Positions 26,224-34,588 of a DNA stretch of 64,000 nt are shown piece by piece (within the stretch, counting starts at the first letter, position 1; each line of letters starts with the position of its first letter). Source of the stretch: Alphaproteobacteria bacterium (GTDB lineage: Bacteria > Pseudomonadota > Alphaproteobacteria > UBA8366 > Aestuariispiraceae); NCBI GenBank assembly GCA_024743195.1, contig JANSXE010000006.1, positions 186,001 through 250,000 of the forward strand. Direction: 5' to 3'. The translations under genes were made by a program, and so were the position numbers. Below the pieces are notes generated by a model. The model was given only the letters and a program-made list of their open reading frames with translations. It did not search any database and had not been told where the DNA came from.

Positions 26224-27831
26224 ATGCTTAAGAAGAAAGTCCTCGCCGCCCTGTGCCTGGGCGGCCTCGCGCTGGGCGCGACGGCGCCGCCGGCTGCGGC
26301 CCAGATGATCATCCCGTCTGACGCGGTGTCCGACTGCACCCTCTCCGAGGACGATTTCGAGGATTGGTTCGCCGGCGGGTCGGTCGCCGCCGGGGGCGCC
26401 GTCGATGCGGCGGACAGCCTCACCTTTCCGAACGACAGCGACATCTGCGACTTCTACAAGTGGGGCGCGCAGATGTTCCTTTGGCTGACCTCGCCGCGCG
26501 ACGGGGCGATCGAACTCACCGGACCGGGCTTCTTCAACGTCTCGCCGGAGTATCTGGATCCCATCACCAGGAGAACCGTCCGCCGGCTGATCCCGAGCGA
26601 CGGGTCCGGCGGCCTGACGCTCGCGTTGCGCAACCAGAAGTTCGAGGAGATCGAGGAGTTGGCGCAGGCGGGCAGCTCCGGGGTGCTGATGTCGCAGCAG
26701 AACTCGCTCGTCTACTACGGCGTCCACGTCAACGACTTCTACGGCTATTTCCTGACGGCGCAGAAGACGGCGGGCCCCGGCTCCTATTTCGGCAGCATTC
26801 CGGACTTCGCGATCGGCCCGAACGACGTCGATCAGCTCAACCGTTATCTCGCAGCGTCCTTCCCGGGCGTCACGCTGTCCTCCGAGGACGCGCTGACCAT
26901 GGAGTTCAAGACCTCCTGGGTGGATGCGGACACGGTGCCGAACAAGGACGACTACGTGACCATCCAGGCGACCGTTCCGAAGTTCAGCGCCAACTCAGAC
27001 AACACGCTGTGGGAGCCGGACGGAACCGAGAACAAGACGCTGGCGCTGACGGGCGTCCATGTGGTGGGGACGGTGCTGGACCACCCGGAGTTCGTCTGGG
27101 CCACCTTCGAGCACATCAGCAACGCCCCGGACAACAGCTACGTCTATAACGCGGGCACGCTGGAGACGCCGATCCAGAGGACGCAGCCCTATCAGACGGA
27201 CGGGGATTTCATCCTGCGCGCGCCGGGCGTGGCCGCCGCGGACGCCAATCAGGAATGCATGATCCAGCTCAGCGCCAAGAAGGCGGCGGATCTGGGCGTT
27301 CCCGCAGGCAGCATCGCCGCCGTGGACGGCCAGGGCAAGCCGGTCTACGGCACGAGCAACAGCCCGCGCTGCTCCGGCGGCGTCGTCCCGTCCAGCACGG
27401 TGCGCGACAGCCCCTGGGGCAGCGCCAATGCGGGCGACATGAGCCGGATGCCCACCGCCGATCAGCAGGCGATCGTGCTCAACAACTCGCGGCTGATTAC
27501 GCTGAACCGCGACATTCTGGGCTTTCTGACCGGGGTCGGCGACGTGCGGGGCAACTACATCCAGAACGGCGGCGTCTGGACCAACATCGACAGCCCGCGC
27601 GCGACCAACGGCCTTGCGCCGATTCCCTTCAAGACCGCCACGGCCGACGATCTGCGCGGCTCGCTCAAGCTCTACAACACGACCATGGAGACCTACACCT
27701 ACATGGACGACTTCGCCCCGAACTGCTTCGACTGCCACAGCCTGGGCAAGAGCAGCGCGAACAGCTTCGTGCCCTTCGGGCTGTCGCACATCTATTCGGA
27801 GATCATCCCGCTGTCGCCGACGGCGCAATAG
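26224..27831 (+). CDS. Large secreted monoheme protein of unknown function
   Basis: 535 residues with a Sec signal (KVLAALCLGGLALGATAPPAAAQ), preceded by GGGGAGA. The body is rich in Asp, Asn, Ser and aromatic residues. It contains LTGVHVVGTVLDHPEFVWATFEHISNAPDN, which I associate with a group of uncharacterised periplasmic proteins often annotated as cytochromes. There is one c-type heme motif, CFDCH at 501-505, only 30 residues from the C-terminus, and three to four other Cys. Redox partner or oxidoreductase is possible. It stands as a single gene with its own promoter space and terminator. Confidence 0.75.
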   Translation: MLKKKVLAALCLGGLALGATAPPAAAQMIIPSDAVSDCTLSEDDFEDWFAGGSVAAGGAVDAADSLTFPNDSDICDFYKWGAQMFLWLTSPRDGAIELTGPGFFNVSPEYLDPITRRTVRRLIPSDGSGGLTLALRNQKFEEIEELAQAGSSGVLMSQQNSLVYYGVHVNDFYGYFLTAQKTAGPGSYFGSIPDFAIGPNDVDQLNRYLAASFPGVTLSSEDALTMEFKTSWVDADTVPNKDDYVTIQATVPKFSANSDNTLWEPDGTENKTLALTGVHVVGTVLDHPEFVWATFEHISNAPDNSYVYNAGTLETPIQRTQPYQTDGDFILRAPGVAAADANQECMIQLSAKKAADLGVPAGSIAAVDGQGKPVYGTSNSPRCSGGVVPSSTVRDSPWGSANAGDMSRMPTADQQAIVLNNSRLITLNRDILGFLTGVGDVRGNYIQNGGVWTNIDSPRATNGLAPIPFKTATADDLRGSLKLYNTTMETYTYMDDFAPNCFDCHSLGKSSANSFVPFGLSHIYSEIIPLSPTAQ

Positions 27832-27839
27832 ACCGCATC

Positions 27840-27867
27840 GGGAGGGGCGCTCTCGGGCGCTCCTCCC
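27840..27867. terminator. Bidirectional terminator between monoheme gene and cardiolipin synthase
   Basis: Stem GGGAGGGGCGC / GCGCTCCTCCC (11 bp with one G-U) around the loop TCTCGG, 9 bases after the plus-strand stop and 10 bases from the minus-strand stop. Placed to serve both convergent genes. Confidence 0.65.
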
Positions 27868-27876
27868 TCAGCGGCC

Positions 27877-29328
27877 CTACAAATAGGGCTGCAACAGGTG
27901 GGCGGCGCCGTCGCGCAGCTTGACCGGCAGAGACCGGTTGGCGAGTTCCGACGCCTCCAGACGGCGCGCCTTGGCGAGGCGCGCGTCGATCAGCCCGTCG
28001 ACGCTGCGCGCGAACCCCTCGTCGTACCATTCGCAGACATACTCGAAATTGAGCCGCAGCGAGCGCATGTCCCAATTGCCGGAGCCGATCAGGCTCCACG
28101 CCCCGTCGACCGTCATCAGCTTGGCGTGATCGAAGGGCGCCGGCGTCAGCCAGACGCGGCAGCCTGAGTCCAGCGCTACCTCCTGCTCCGTCCGCCCGGC
28201 CCACTGCAGCAGGCGATGGTCCAGCCGCTCCGGCGTCACGATGTCGATCGACACCCCGCCGGCGGCGGCGATGCGCAGGGCGGAGAGCACCGTCTCGTCC
28301 GGCAGGAAATAGGGCGTGACGATCCGGATCGACCGGCGCGCCGTCGCGATCGCGCTCAGCAGCGTCCAGCGCAGCGGGTTCTCATCGAAGTCCGGTCCGG
28401 ATTCGACGCCGCGCCCCAGCATCTCGCCGTCGGGCGGGAGCTCCGGGAACCAGCCGTCGCCGGTCAGCGCCTCCCCCGTGGTGAAGCGCCAATCGGCGGC
28501 GAAGCGCTCCGCCGCCTGGGCGACGACCGGCCCGGACAGGCGGAAATGCACGTCGGCGACGCCCGCCTCTCCGGCCCGTTCCAGGAGGCAGGCGTCCTTG
28601 ATGTTGATCCCGCCGGTGAAGGCGACCCGTCCGTCGGCGATCAGGAGCTTGGCGTGATTGCGCAGGTTCAGATAGGGCATCCGCCAGGGCACCAGGCTGT
28701 AGAGGAACCGCTCCACCGGCACGCCGGCGCGACGCAACGGGCGCGCCACGGTGGGGCGGCTCAGGAACCCGCCGACGCCGTCGACCAGCACCCGGACCTC
28801 GACCCCGCGATCCTGCGCGCGCTCAAGCGCGTCGACGAAGCGCCCGCCGATCCCGTCGTTCCGGAAGATGTAGCTCGACAGCGCCAGCGTGCGCTCCGCG
28901 CGATCGATGGCGGAGAGCATGGCCGGATAGGCCGCGTCGCCGCTGTCGAACGCCTCGACCCGGTTCCCGGAAACCAACGGTCGGGTCGCCAGGACGTCGA
29001 CGCGCCGCGCGATATGCTCCAGATACCCCTGCTCCTGCGGCAGGGCCGCGCGCACCGCGCGCGCGTCGCCGACCTCGTCGCCGTGACCGGACGCCCCCGT
29101 CGGGCGGAGCCCCGTCAGCTTGCCCGCCCGGCGCGCCACCCGGTTGACGCCGAAGATGTAATAGAGCGCGACGCCGAGCGCCGGCACGAATAGGATCAGC
29201 CCCGCCCACGCCACGGCGCCGCGGCTGTCGCGCTTTTTCACCAGAACATGGCCGAGGGCGTAGGCCGCGGCGAGGAAGATCGCCGCGCCGGTCAGAAGCG
29301 CCCACGGGTCCTGCAATACGCCGTCCAT
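27877..29328 (-). CDS. cls: Cardiolipin synthase (phospholipase D family)
   Basis: 483 residues. Two N-terminal membrane helices (ALLTGAAIFLAAAYALGHVLV and AVAWAGLILFVPALGVALYYIFG) and two HKD motifs, NHAKLLIADGRVAFTGG and DHAKLMTVDGAWSLIGSGN, which together form the PLD active site. Makes cardiolipin from phosphatidylglycerol in the inner membrane. Length and the PLDc_N-type head fit bacterial Cls. It lies downstream of the TRAP genes on the same strand, but a 50-base gap and the differing function suggest separate regulation. Confidence 0.93.
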   Translation of the reverse strand: MDGVLQDPWALLTGAAIFLAAAYALGHVLVKKRDSRGAVAWAGLILFVPALGVALYYIFGVNRVARRAGKLTGLRPTGASGHGDEVGDARAVRAALPQEQGYLEHIARRVDVLATRPLVSGNRVEAFDSGDAAYPAMLSAIDRAERTLALSSYIFRNDGIGGRFVDALERAQDRGVEVRVLVDGVGGFLSRPTVARPLRRAGVPVERFLYSLVPWRMPYLNLRNHAKLLIADGRVAFTGGINIKDACLLERAGEAGVADVHFRLSGPVVAQAAERFAADWRFTTGEALTGDGWFPELPPDGEMLGRGVESGPDFDENPLRWTLLSAIATARRSIRIVTPYFLPDETVLSALRIAAAGGVSIDIVTPERLDHRLLQWAGRTEQEVALDSGCRVWLTPAPFDHAKLMTVDGAWSLIGSGNWDMRSLRLNFEYVCEWYDEGFARSVDGLIDARLAKARRLEASELANRSLPVKLRDGAAHLLQPYL

Positions 29329-29378
29329 CCGCGCCTATATGCGCCGCATCGGGCCCGCGCTCAATATGCGGCGCACGA

Positions 29379-30680
29379 TCATCCGCCGCTGGCCGGAAGC
29401 CACAGGGCGATCGCCGGGAAGGCGATCAACAGCGCGAGCCGCACCACGTCCGCCAACAGGAAGGGAACGACCCCCCGGCTGACCGTGCCGAGCGAGACGT
29501 CGCGCGCCACCCCCATGATGACGAACAGGTTCATCCCCACGGGCGGGGTGATCAGCCCCAGTTCCGCCACCGTCACCAGCAGCACGCCGAACCAGATCGG
29601 GTCGATCCCGAGGCTCGTCACCAACGGAAAGACGAACGGCACCGTCAGCAGGATCATGCTGAGCGCGTCCATGAAGCAGCCCAGCACGATGTAGAAGGCC
29701 ATCAGGATCAGGATCACGCCGAAGGGCGTCAGGCCCACCCCCTCCACCTGGGCCACCAGGAACTGCGGCAGGCCGGTGGTTTCGATGAAGTAATTGAAGA
29801 GCCCGGCCCCGATCAGGATCAGGAAGATCATGGCGGTGAGCTGCGCCGTCTCCAACAGGCAGGCCCGGAAGGTCGCCCGGTCCAGCGCCCGGCGCACCAG
29901 CGCCATCAGGAAGGCGCCCACCGCGCCCACGGCCGCCGCCTCGGTCGGCGAGAAAAGGCCGACATAGATGCCGCCCACCACCACCACGAACAGCCCCAGC
30001 ACCGGCCACACGCCGGCGGCGATGCGCGCGCGCGCCGCCCAGGGCAGCCGCTCCGCCTTGTCCGCCAGCGTCGGATCCAGGCGCAGCCGCGCGGAGACCG
30101 CCGCCATATAGAGCGCCGTGCCCAGCAGCCCCGGGAAGACGGCCGCGAGGAAAAGCGCGCCGATCGATTGCTCGGTCAGCAATGCGTAGATCACCAGCAG
30201 AATCGACGGCGGGATCAGCACGCCCAAGGTGCCGCCGGCCGCGATGGAGGCGGTCGCCAGGCTGTCCGCATAGCCGTGACGGCGCATCTCCGGCAAGGCC
30301 ACGCGGCCCATCGTGGCGGCGGTCGCGAGGCTGGAGCCGCAGATCGCGCCGAAGCCGGCGCAGGCCCCGATCGCCGCCATGGCGAGGCCGCCGCGGAAAT
30401 GCCCGACGAAGGCGTGCACGGCCCGGAACAGGCTCGTCGACAGGCCAGCGTGGGTCGCGAAGACGCCCATCGCGATGAACAAGGGCACCACGGAGAGCGT
30501 ATAGGGGTTGGTTGCCTCGAACGGCGCGGAGCCCATCACGAAGGCCAGCGCCGGCCAGCCGTTCAGATAGGCGAAGCCCGCCGCTCCGACCACGCCCATC
30601 GCGACGGCGACGGGCACGCGCAGCAGCACCAGCAGGAGGGCGAGCCCGAAGCCGGCGAGCCCGATCAGGGAGTCGCTCAC
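29379..30680 (-). CDS. dctM: TRAP transporter large permease (DctM)
   Basis: 433 residues from a GTG whose codon overlaps the small-permease stop (30677-30680), so the two are translationally coupled. Twelve or so helices and DctM signatures: VPLFIAMGVFATHAGLSTSLFRAVHAFVGHFRGGLAMAAI, GAICGSSLATAATMGRVALPEM, GGTLGVLIPPSILLVIYALLTEQSIGALF and ELGLITPPVGMNLFVI. Works with DctQ and DctP for Na+-driven uptake of an organic acid. Placed downstream of maiA and dctP in what looks like one transcription unit. Confidence 0.93.
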   Translation of the reverse strand: MSDSLIGLAGFGLALLLVLLRVPVAVAMGVVGAAGFAYLNGWPALAFVMGSAPFEATNPYTLSVVPLFIAMGVFATHAGLSTSLFRAVHAFVGHFRGGLAMAAIGACAGFGAICGSSLATAATMGRVALPEMRRHGYADSLATASIAAGGTLGVLIPPSILLVIYALLTEQSIGALFLAAVFPGLLGTALYMAAVSARLRLDPTLADKAERLPWAARARIAAGVWPVLGLFVVVVGGIYVGLFSPTEAAAVGAVGAFLMALVRRALDRATFRACLLETAQLTAMIFLILIGAGLFNYFIETTGLPQFLVAQVEGVGLTPFGVILILMAFYIVLGCFMDALSMILLTVPFVFPLVTSLGIDPIWFGVLLVTVAELGLITPPVGMNLFVIMGVARDVSLGTVSRGVVPFLLADVVRLALLIAFPAIALWLPASGG

Positions 30681-31267
30681 GGGACGCTCTCTTCCGGCGC
30701 GCCCAGCTCTGGACGGCCCGTCGCGGGATCGAGCGGCGGCGGCGCCTCGACGCCCGCGGCGCGCAGCTCCTCCACGGCCGCAATCGCCAAGGCCGCGGCG
30801 ACCGAGGCGGCGCAGCCGCCGATCAGCGGCGTCCAGTACCAGATCATCGGAATCTCGATGGTGGACGAGGTGTCGCCGTAGGACAGGACCTGCGCCGCCC
30901 GCCCCCAGGCGGTCCAGACGACGAGGCCCATGAACCCCGCCGACAGCAGCGCCGCCGCGCTCTTCATCGCCGCCCGGCCGCGCGGCGGCAGCCGATCCGC
31001 CAGCAGGTTCACCGTCACCTGACCGTCCGAGAGGAAGGCGAAAGGCATGGCCGCGAAGGCCGCCCCCATGACGAAGAGCTGCACCAGATCGACCACCCCC
31101 GGCACCGCCAATCCGATCGGATCGGCGGTGAAAGGATTGACCGCACGGGTGAGCGCCCGCAGCACGATGTCCGCCAGCGTCACCAGCCCGGCGACGCCGA
31201 GGCACGCCAGCCCGCCATAGGCGAGCCAGCGCGCCGCGGCGGCGATCGCCGCATAGAGCGCCCTCAT
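30677..31267 (-). CDS. dctQ: TRAP transporter small permease (DctQ)
   Basis: 196 residues with four helices. GLACLGVAGLVTLADIVLRALTRAVNPFTADPIGLAVPGVVDLVQLFVMGAAFAAMPFAF is the classic DctQ lead. The C-terminal tail is soluble and Pro/Glu-rich. Lies between dctP (43-base gap) and dctM (overlap). Confidence 0.9.
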   Translation of the reverse strand: MRALYAAIAAAARWLAYGGLACLGVAGLVTLADIVLRALTRAVNPFTADPIGLAVPGVVDLVQLFVMGAAFAAMPFAFLSDGQVTVNLLADRLPPRGRAAMKSAAALLSAGFMGLVVWTAWGRAAQVLSYGDTSSTIEIPMIWYWTPLIGGCAASVAAALAIAAVEELRAAGVEAPPPLDPATGRPELGAPEESVP

Positions 31268-31309
31268 CGCGGGCGGCCGTTCGGCTGCGGCAGGCCCCGC
31301 ACGACGCCG

Positions 31310-32350
31310 CTACTGGGCCGCCTCAAGTTCGGCGATCTTCCGGACCAGCGCGTCATAGACCGCGCGGATCTCGGGGTCGTCCTCGGCCAGATTGGCGAGC
31401 CAGGCCTCGCGCACGGGCTCGGCCGCCGCCTCCCAGCGCGCGCGCTCGGCGTCGTCGAGCACGATCACCTCGGCGCCGGCCGAAGCCTCCCGGCCCCAAT
31501 CGTCCCAGCGGTCCCACCAGCCGCCGAACTGCGCGACCAGCGCCTCGCCGGACATCTCGTCGATCACCTGACGAACGTCGTCGGGCAGGCTGTTGTACGT
31601 CCGCTCGTTCATGGCGAACCAGAAGGAGACCGTGTAGACGCCGCCGACCTCGGTGTGGTGGTTCATCACCTCCGCCAGTTTGAAGCTGTGCATCGGATCC
31701 CAGGGGAAGACGGTGCCGTCGATCACGCCCTTCTGGGCGTTCTCATAGACCTGGCCCGGCGGCAGCCCCTGCGGCGTGGCGCCGAGGCTTTCCAGAAGCG
31801 CCTTGATCGGGCCGCTCGGGAAGCGGATGCGCAGTCCCTTGAGATCCTCCAGCGTGCGCACCGGCTTGCTCGTGGTGTGGATCAGGCCGCCATTGTGGGC
31901 GTGCAGCGCCAGCATCTTGACGCCCCGATACTCCTCTTTCAGGTACTCGTCATAGATCGACCAGAGCGCGCGGGACGCGACGTCGGCGCTGCCGGTCATG
32001 AAGGGCAGTTCGATGACGCCGGTGCGCTCGAACCGGCCGCGCGGGATGCCGCGCAGCCCGTGGGCGATGTCGACGACGCCGGCCTGCACCTGATCGTAGA
32101 GCTTCGTGATGTTCCCGAGCTGTGTGCCGGCGGGAAAGATCTCGACCTTCACCTTGCCGTTGGTGCGCGCCTCCAATTCGCGCGCCCAGGGCTCCATGAA
32201 GTCCTTGTGCATGCCGTTCGCGGTGGGCAGGAAATGGGCGAGCTTCAGCTCGATCACCTCGTCCGCCGCGGCCGGGCGCGTCTCTGAAAGGCTGAGGGCG
32301 CCGAACGCCAGCGCGCCGCACAGCGCGCCCTTGATCAGTTTCTCGAACAC
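31310..32350 (-). CDS. dctP: TRAP transporter substrate-binding protein (DctP)
   Basis: 346 residues. Sec signal (LIKGALCGALAFGALSLSETRPAAAD), then the DctP fold: IELKLAHFLPTANGMHKDFMEPWARELEARTNGKVKVEIFPAGTQLG ... LKGLRIRFPSGPIKALLESLGATPQGLPPGQVYENAQKGVIDGTVFPWDP. The conserved Arg in LRIRFPSG normally binds the substrate carboxylate. The ligand is unknown. Its place between maiA and the permeases suggests an aromatic or related acid feeding the homogentisate pathway. Confidence 0.92.
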   Translation of the reverse strand: MFEKLIKGALCGALAFGALSLSETRPAAADEVIELKLAHFLPTANGMHKDFMEPWARELEARTNGKVKVEIFPAGTQLGNITKLYDQVQAGVVDIAHGLRGIPRGRFERTGVIELPFMTGSADVASRALWSIYDEYLKEEYRGVKMLALHAHNGGLIHTTSKPVRTLEDLKGLRIRFPSGPIKALLESLGATPQGLPPGQVYENAQKGVIDGTVFPWDPMHSFKLAEVMNHHTEVGGVYTVSFWFAMNERTYNSLPDDVRQVIDEMSGEALVAQFGGWWDRWDDWGREASAGAEVIVLDDAERARWEAAAEPVREAWLANLAEDDPEIRAVYDALVRKIAELEAAQ

Positions 32351-32476
32351 GTGAACCTCCCTTCTTCTGGTCGACCCCCTGGTCGCCCCCCGCCCGATGC
32401 GAGGGCCCGGGACGATCGCTCGATGCGCCGCGCTTGCTTGCGCGCGGTTCTCGCTCGCCGGGTGCAGTCCGCGCCG

Positions 32477-33121
32477 TCAGGCGGCGTCCGGCTGCCCCTC
32501 CGGCGCGGTTTCGTAAAAGGCCGGCAGCGCGGAAAGCCGCGCGTCGACCGCCCGGATCTTGGGATAGGCGTCCAACGGACACTCGAACCGCCGTGCGTTG
32601 AAGACCTGCGGAACCAGGCAGACGTCCGCCAGACTGACCTGCTCCCCGCAGCAACAGCCGGCCTCCGCCGCGGTTTCGGGCAATAGCGCCTCGATCGCAT
32701 CGAAGCCGACCGCGACCCAGTGACGGTACCAAGCGAGCTTCTCCGCCTCCGACCGCCCCAGCCGACCGGTCAGGTGGCTCAGGACGCGCAGGTTATTGAG
32801 CGGGTGAATGTCGCAGGCGATCGCCAACGCGATCTCCCGAACCTTCGCCCGCGCGGCCGGGTCGGCCGGCAGCAGCGGCGGCTCCGGATGCGTCTCTTCG
32901 AGATACTCGAGCATCGCCAGCGACTGGCCGAAGCCCAGGCCGCCGTCTTCCAGATACGGCACGAGGCCGGCCGGATTCTTGGCGCGATAAGCGGGGCCGT
33001 GCTGCTCGCCGCCGTCGCGCGTCAGATGCACGAAGGCGGTCTCATACGCGACGCCCTTCCACGCGAGCGCGATCCGCACGCGCCACGCGGCGGAACTGCG
33101 GAAATAGCCGGTGAGTTGCAT
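32477..33121 (-). CDS. maiA: Maleylacetoacetate isomerase (zeta-class GST)
   Basis: 214 residues. The zeta-class signature is near the start, GYFRSSAAWRVRIALAWKGVAYE (glutathione-activating SSxxWR), with NPAGLVPYLEDG and the C-terminal CDIHPLNNLRVLSHLTG. Converts maleylacetoacetate to fumarylacetoacetate, the step between HmgA and fumarylacetoacetase, whose genes are divergent 300 bases away. An operator-like palindrome at 33193 sits in its promoter region. Confidence 0.93.
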   Translation of the reverse strand: MQLTGYFRSSAAWRVRIALAWKGVAYETAFVHLTRDGGEQHGPAYRAKNPAGLVPYLEDGGLGFGQSLAMLEYLEETHPEPPLLPADPAARAKVREIALAIACDIHPLNNLRVLSHLTGRLGRSEAEKLAWYRHWVAVGFDAIEALLPETAAEAGCCCGEQVSLADVCLVPQVFNARRFECPLDAYPKIRAVDARLSALPAFYETAPEGQPDAA

Positions 33122-33192
33122 CGGCGCGACGGATCCTCCCTGCCCCCGAGCGATCGGGCGTAACCATGCGCGGGCGCTCGACGCGCCCCGAT

Positions 33193-33208
33193 CGTTTCAT
33201 TTGAGACG
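33193..33208. promoter_or_regulatory. Operator copy 1 (GTTTCA-TT-TGAGAC), maiA side
   Basis: CGTTTCATTTGAGACG, a dyad with one mismatch, lies about 72 bases before maiA. TATAGT on the minus strand (near 33211) could be a -10 just upstream of it. The same core recurs at 33331-33344 on the hmgA side. Two matching dyads in one divergent gap point to one regulator for both operons. Confidence 0.65.
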
Positions 33209-33322
33209 ACTATAGACACAACACTGAGACAGCGAAAGAGGCTTCATGCGTTCCGGAACTTCGGCAACTTAGACGGCCCTTCCGCGGCGCTCATGCTGCA
33301 ATGCGGCGCCGACCCGGCGTTG

Positions 33323-33350
33323 TTGACTTCGTTTCATCTGAAACTATCAT
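33323..33350 (+). promoter_or_regulatory. hmgA promoter with operator copy 2 in the spacer
   Basis: TTGACT (33323-33328), 16-base spacer, TATCAT (33345-33350). The perfect dyad GTTTCA-TC-TGAAAC (33331-33344) fills the spacer, so a bound repressor would exclude RNA polymerase. The predicted leader to hmgA is about 65 bases. Confidence 0.7.
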
Positions 33351-33421
33351 GGGCGCTGGAGATTGGCCGCGCCCCGATCGAGGGCGCGCCTGATCGAATA
33401 CGCCAAGCGGAGCGGCCGACC

Positions 33422-34588
33422 ATGCGACACTACATCCCGATCCAGAAGGTGGAGGGCCGCGCCTCGCGTCAGGCGCACGCCGATCTGCCCGAAGGGACCT
33501 ATGAGCGCGAGATGGGCAAGGAAGGCTTCTTCGGCCCGGCGGCCCACCTCTATCACGCCAACCCGCCGACCGCCTGGACCGGCTGGGAGGGGCCGCTGAA
33601 GCCGCGGGCCTTCGATCTGACCAAGATCGACAAGCCGGCGGCGGGCCCCTGGGACGCGGTGACCTTCCTGCACAATGCGCACTGCAAGATGCGCTACTGG
33701 CGCACCGAGGGCGCGATGGACCATCTCGTGCGCAATGCGGACGGGGACGAGTTGATCTTCGTGCATGCGGGCGCCGGCGAGCTGTTCTGCGACTTCGGCC
33801 ATCTGGCGGTCGCCGCCGGCGACTACATCGTGCTGCCGCGCGGAACCATGTGGCGGATGGAGGCCGACGGTCCGATGCAGGCGCTGCTGATCGAGGCCAC
33901 GAACTCCACCTACATGCTGCCCGACAAGGGACTGGTCGGCCCGCACGCCATTTTCGACCCCGCCATGCTCGATACGCCAAGCCTGGACGCGGCCTTCGAC
34001 GCCCAGCGCCAGGGGCCCGAGGCCGGCGTCGAATGGCGCGTGAAGATCCGCCGGCGCGGCGAAATCTCCACCGTCACCTATCCCTTCAATCCGCTGGACG
34101 CGGTCGGCTGGAAGGGCGACCTCGTACCCGTTCGGATCAATGTGAAGGATATCCGGCCGCTGTTGAGCGACCGGTACCACCTGCCGCCCTCGGCGCACAC
34201 AACCTTCCTCGCCAACCGCTTCGTCGTCTGCACCTTCGCGCCGCGCCCGTTCGAGAGCGACCCGGGCGCGCTCAAGGTGCCGTTCTTCCACAGCAACGAC
34301 GATTACGACGAGGTGCTGTTCTATCACGCCGGCGATTTCTTCAGCCGCGACAACATCGACGCCGGAATGGTGACCTTCCATCCCTGCGGCTTCACCCACG
34401 GGCCGCATCCGAAAGCGCTGAAGAACGCCTTCACCCAGAAAAAGGCGGCCACCGACGAATACGCCGTCATGGTCGACACCCGCGACCCGTTGGAGGTCGG
34501 CGACCTGCCGGCCGGCGTCGAGAACGAGGCGTATCACCGGAGCTGGGCTGCGAAGCCCGGAGACGAGCAGGCGGAGGCGGCCGAGTGA
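33422..34588 (+). CDS. hmgA: Homogentisate 1,2-dioxygenase
   Basis: 388 residues from the ATG at 33422. Conserved features are DELIFVHAGAGELFCDFGHLAVAAGDYIVLPRGTMWR (cupin half), FHSNDDYDEVLFYHAGDFFSR and GMVTFHPCGFTHGPHP, which carry the His/Glu/His iron ligands. Cleaves homogentisate to maleylacetoacetate. It is somewhat shorter than the about 430-residue Pseudomonas and human enzymes, as in the short alphaproteobacterial branch. First gene of a plus-strand operon and coupled to the next by a 4-base overlap. Confidence 0.93.
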   Translation: MRHYIPIQKVEGRASRQAHADLPEGTYEREMGKEGFFGPAAHLYHANPPTAWTGWEGPLKPRAFDLTKIDKPAAGPWDAVTFLHNAHCKMRYWRTEGAMDHLVRNADGDELIFVHAGAGELFCDFGHLAVAAGDYIVLPRGTMWRMEADGPMQALLIEATNSTYMLPDKGLVGPHAIFDPAMLDTPSLDAAFDAQRQGPEAGVEWRVKIRRRGEISTVTYPFNPLDAVGWKGDLVPVRINVKDIRPLLSDRYHLPPSAHTTFLANRFVVCTFAPRPFESDPGALKVPFFHSNDDYDEVLFYHAGDFFSRDNIDAGMVTFHPCGFTHGPHPKALKNAFTQKKAATDEYAVMVDTRDPLEVGDLPAGVENEAYHRSWAAKPGDEQAEAAE

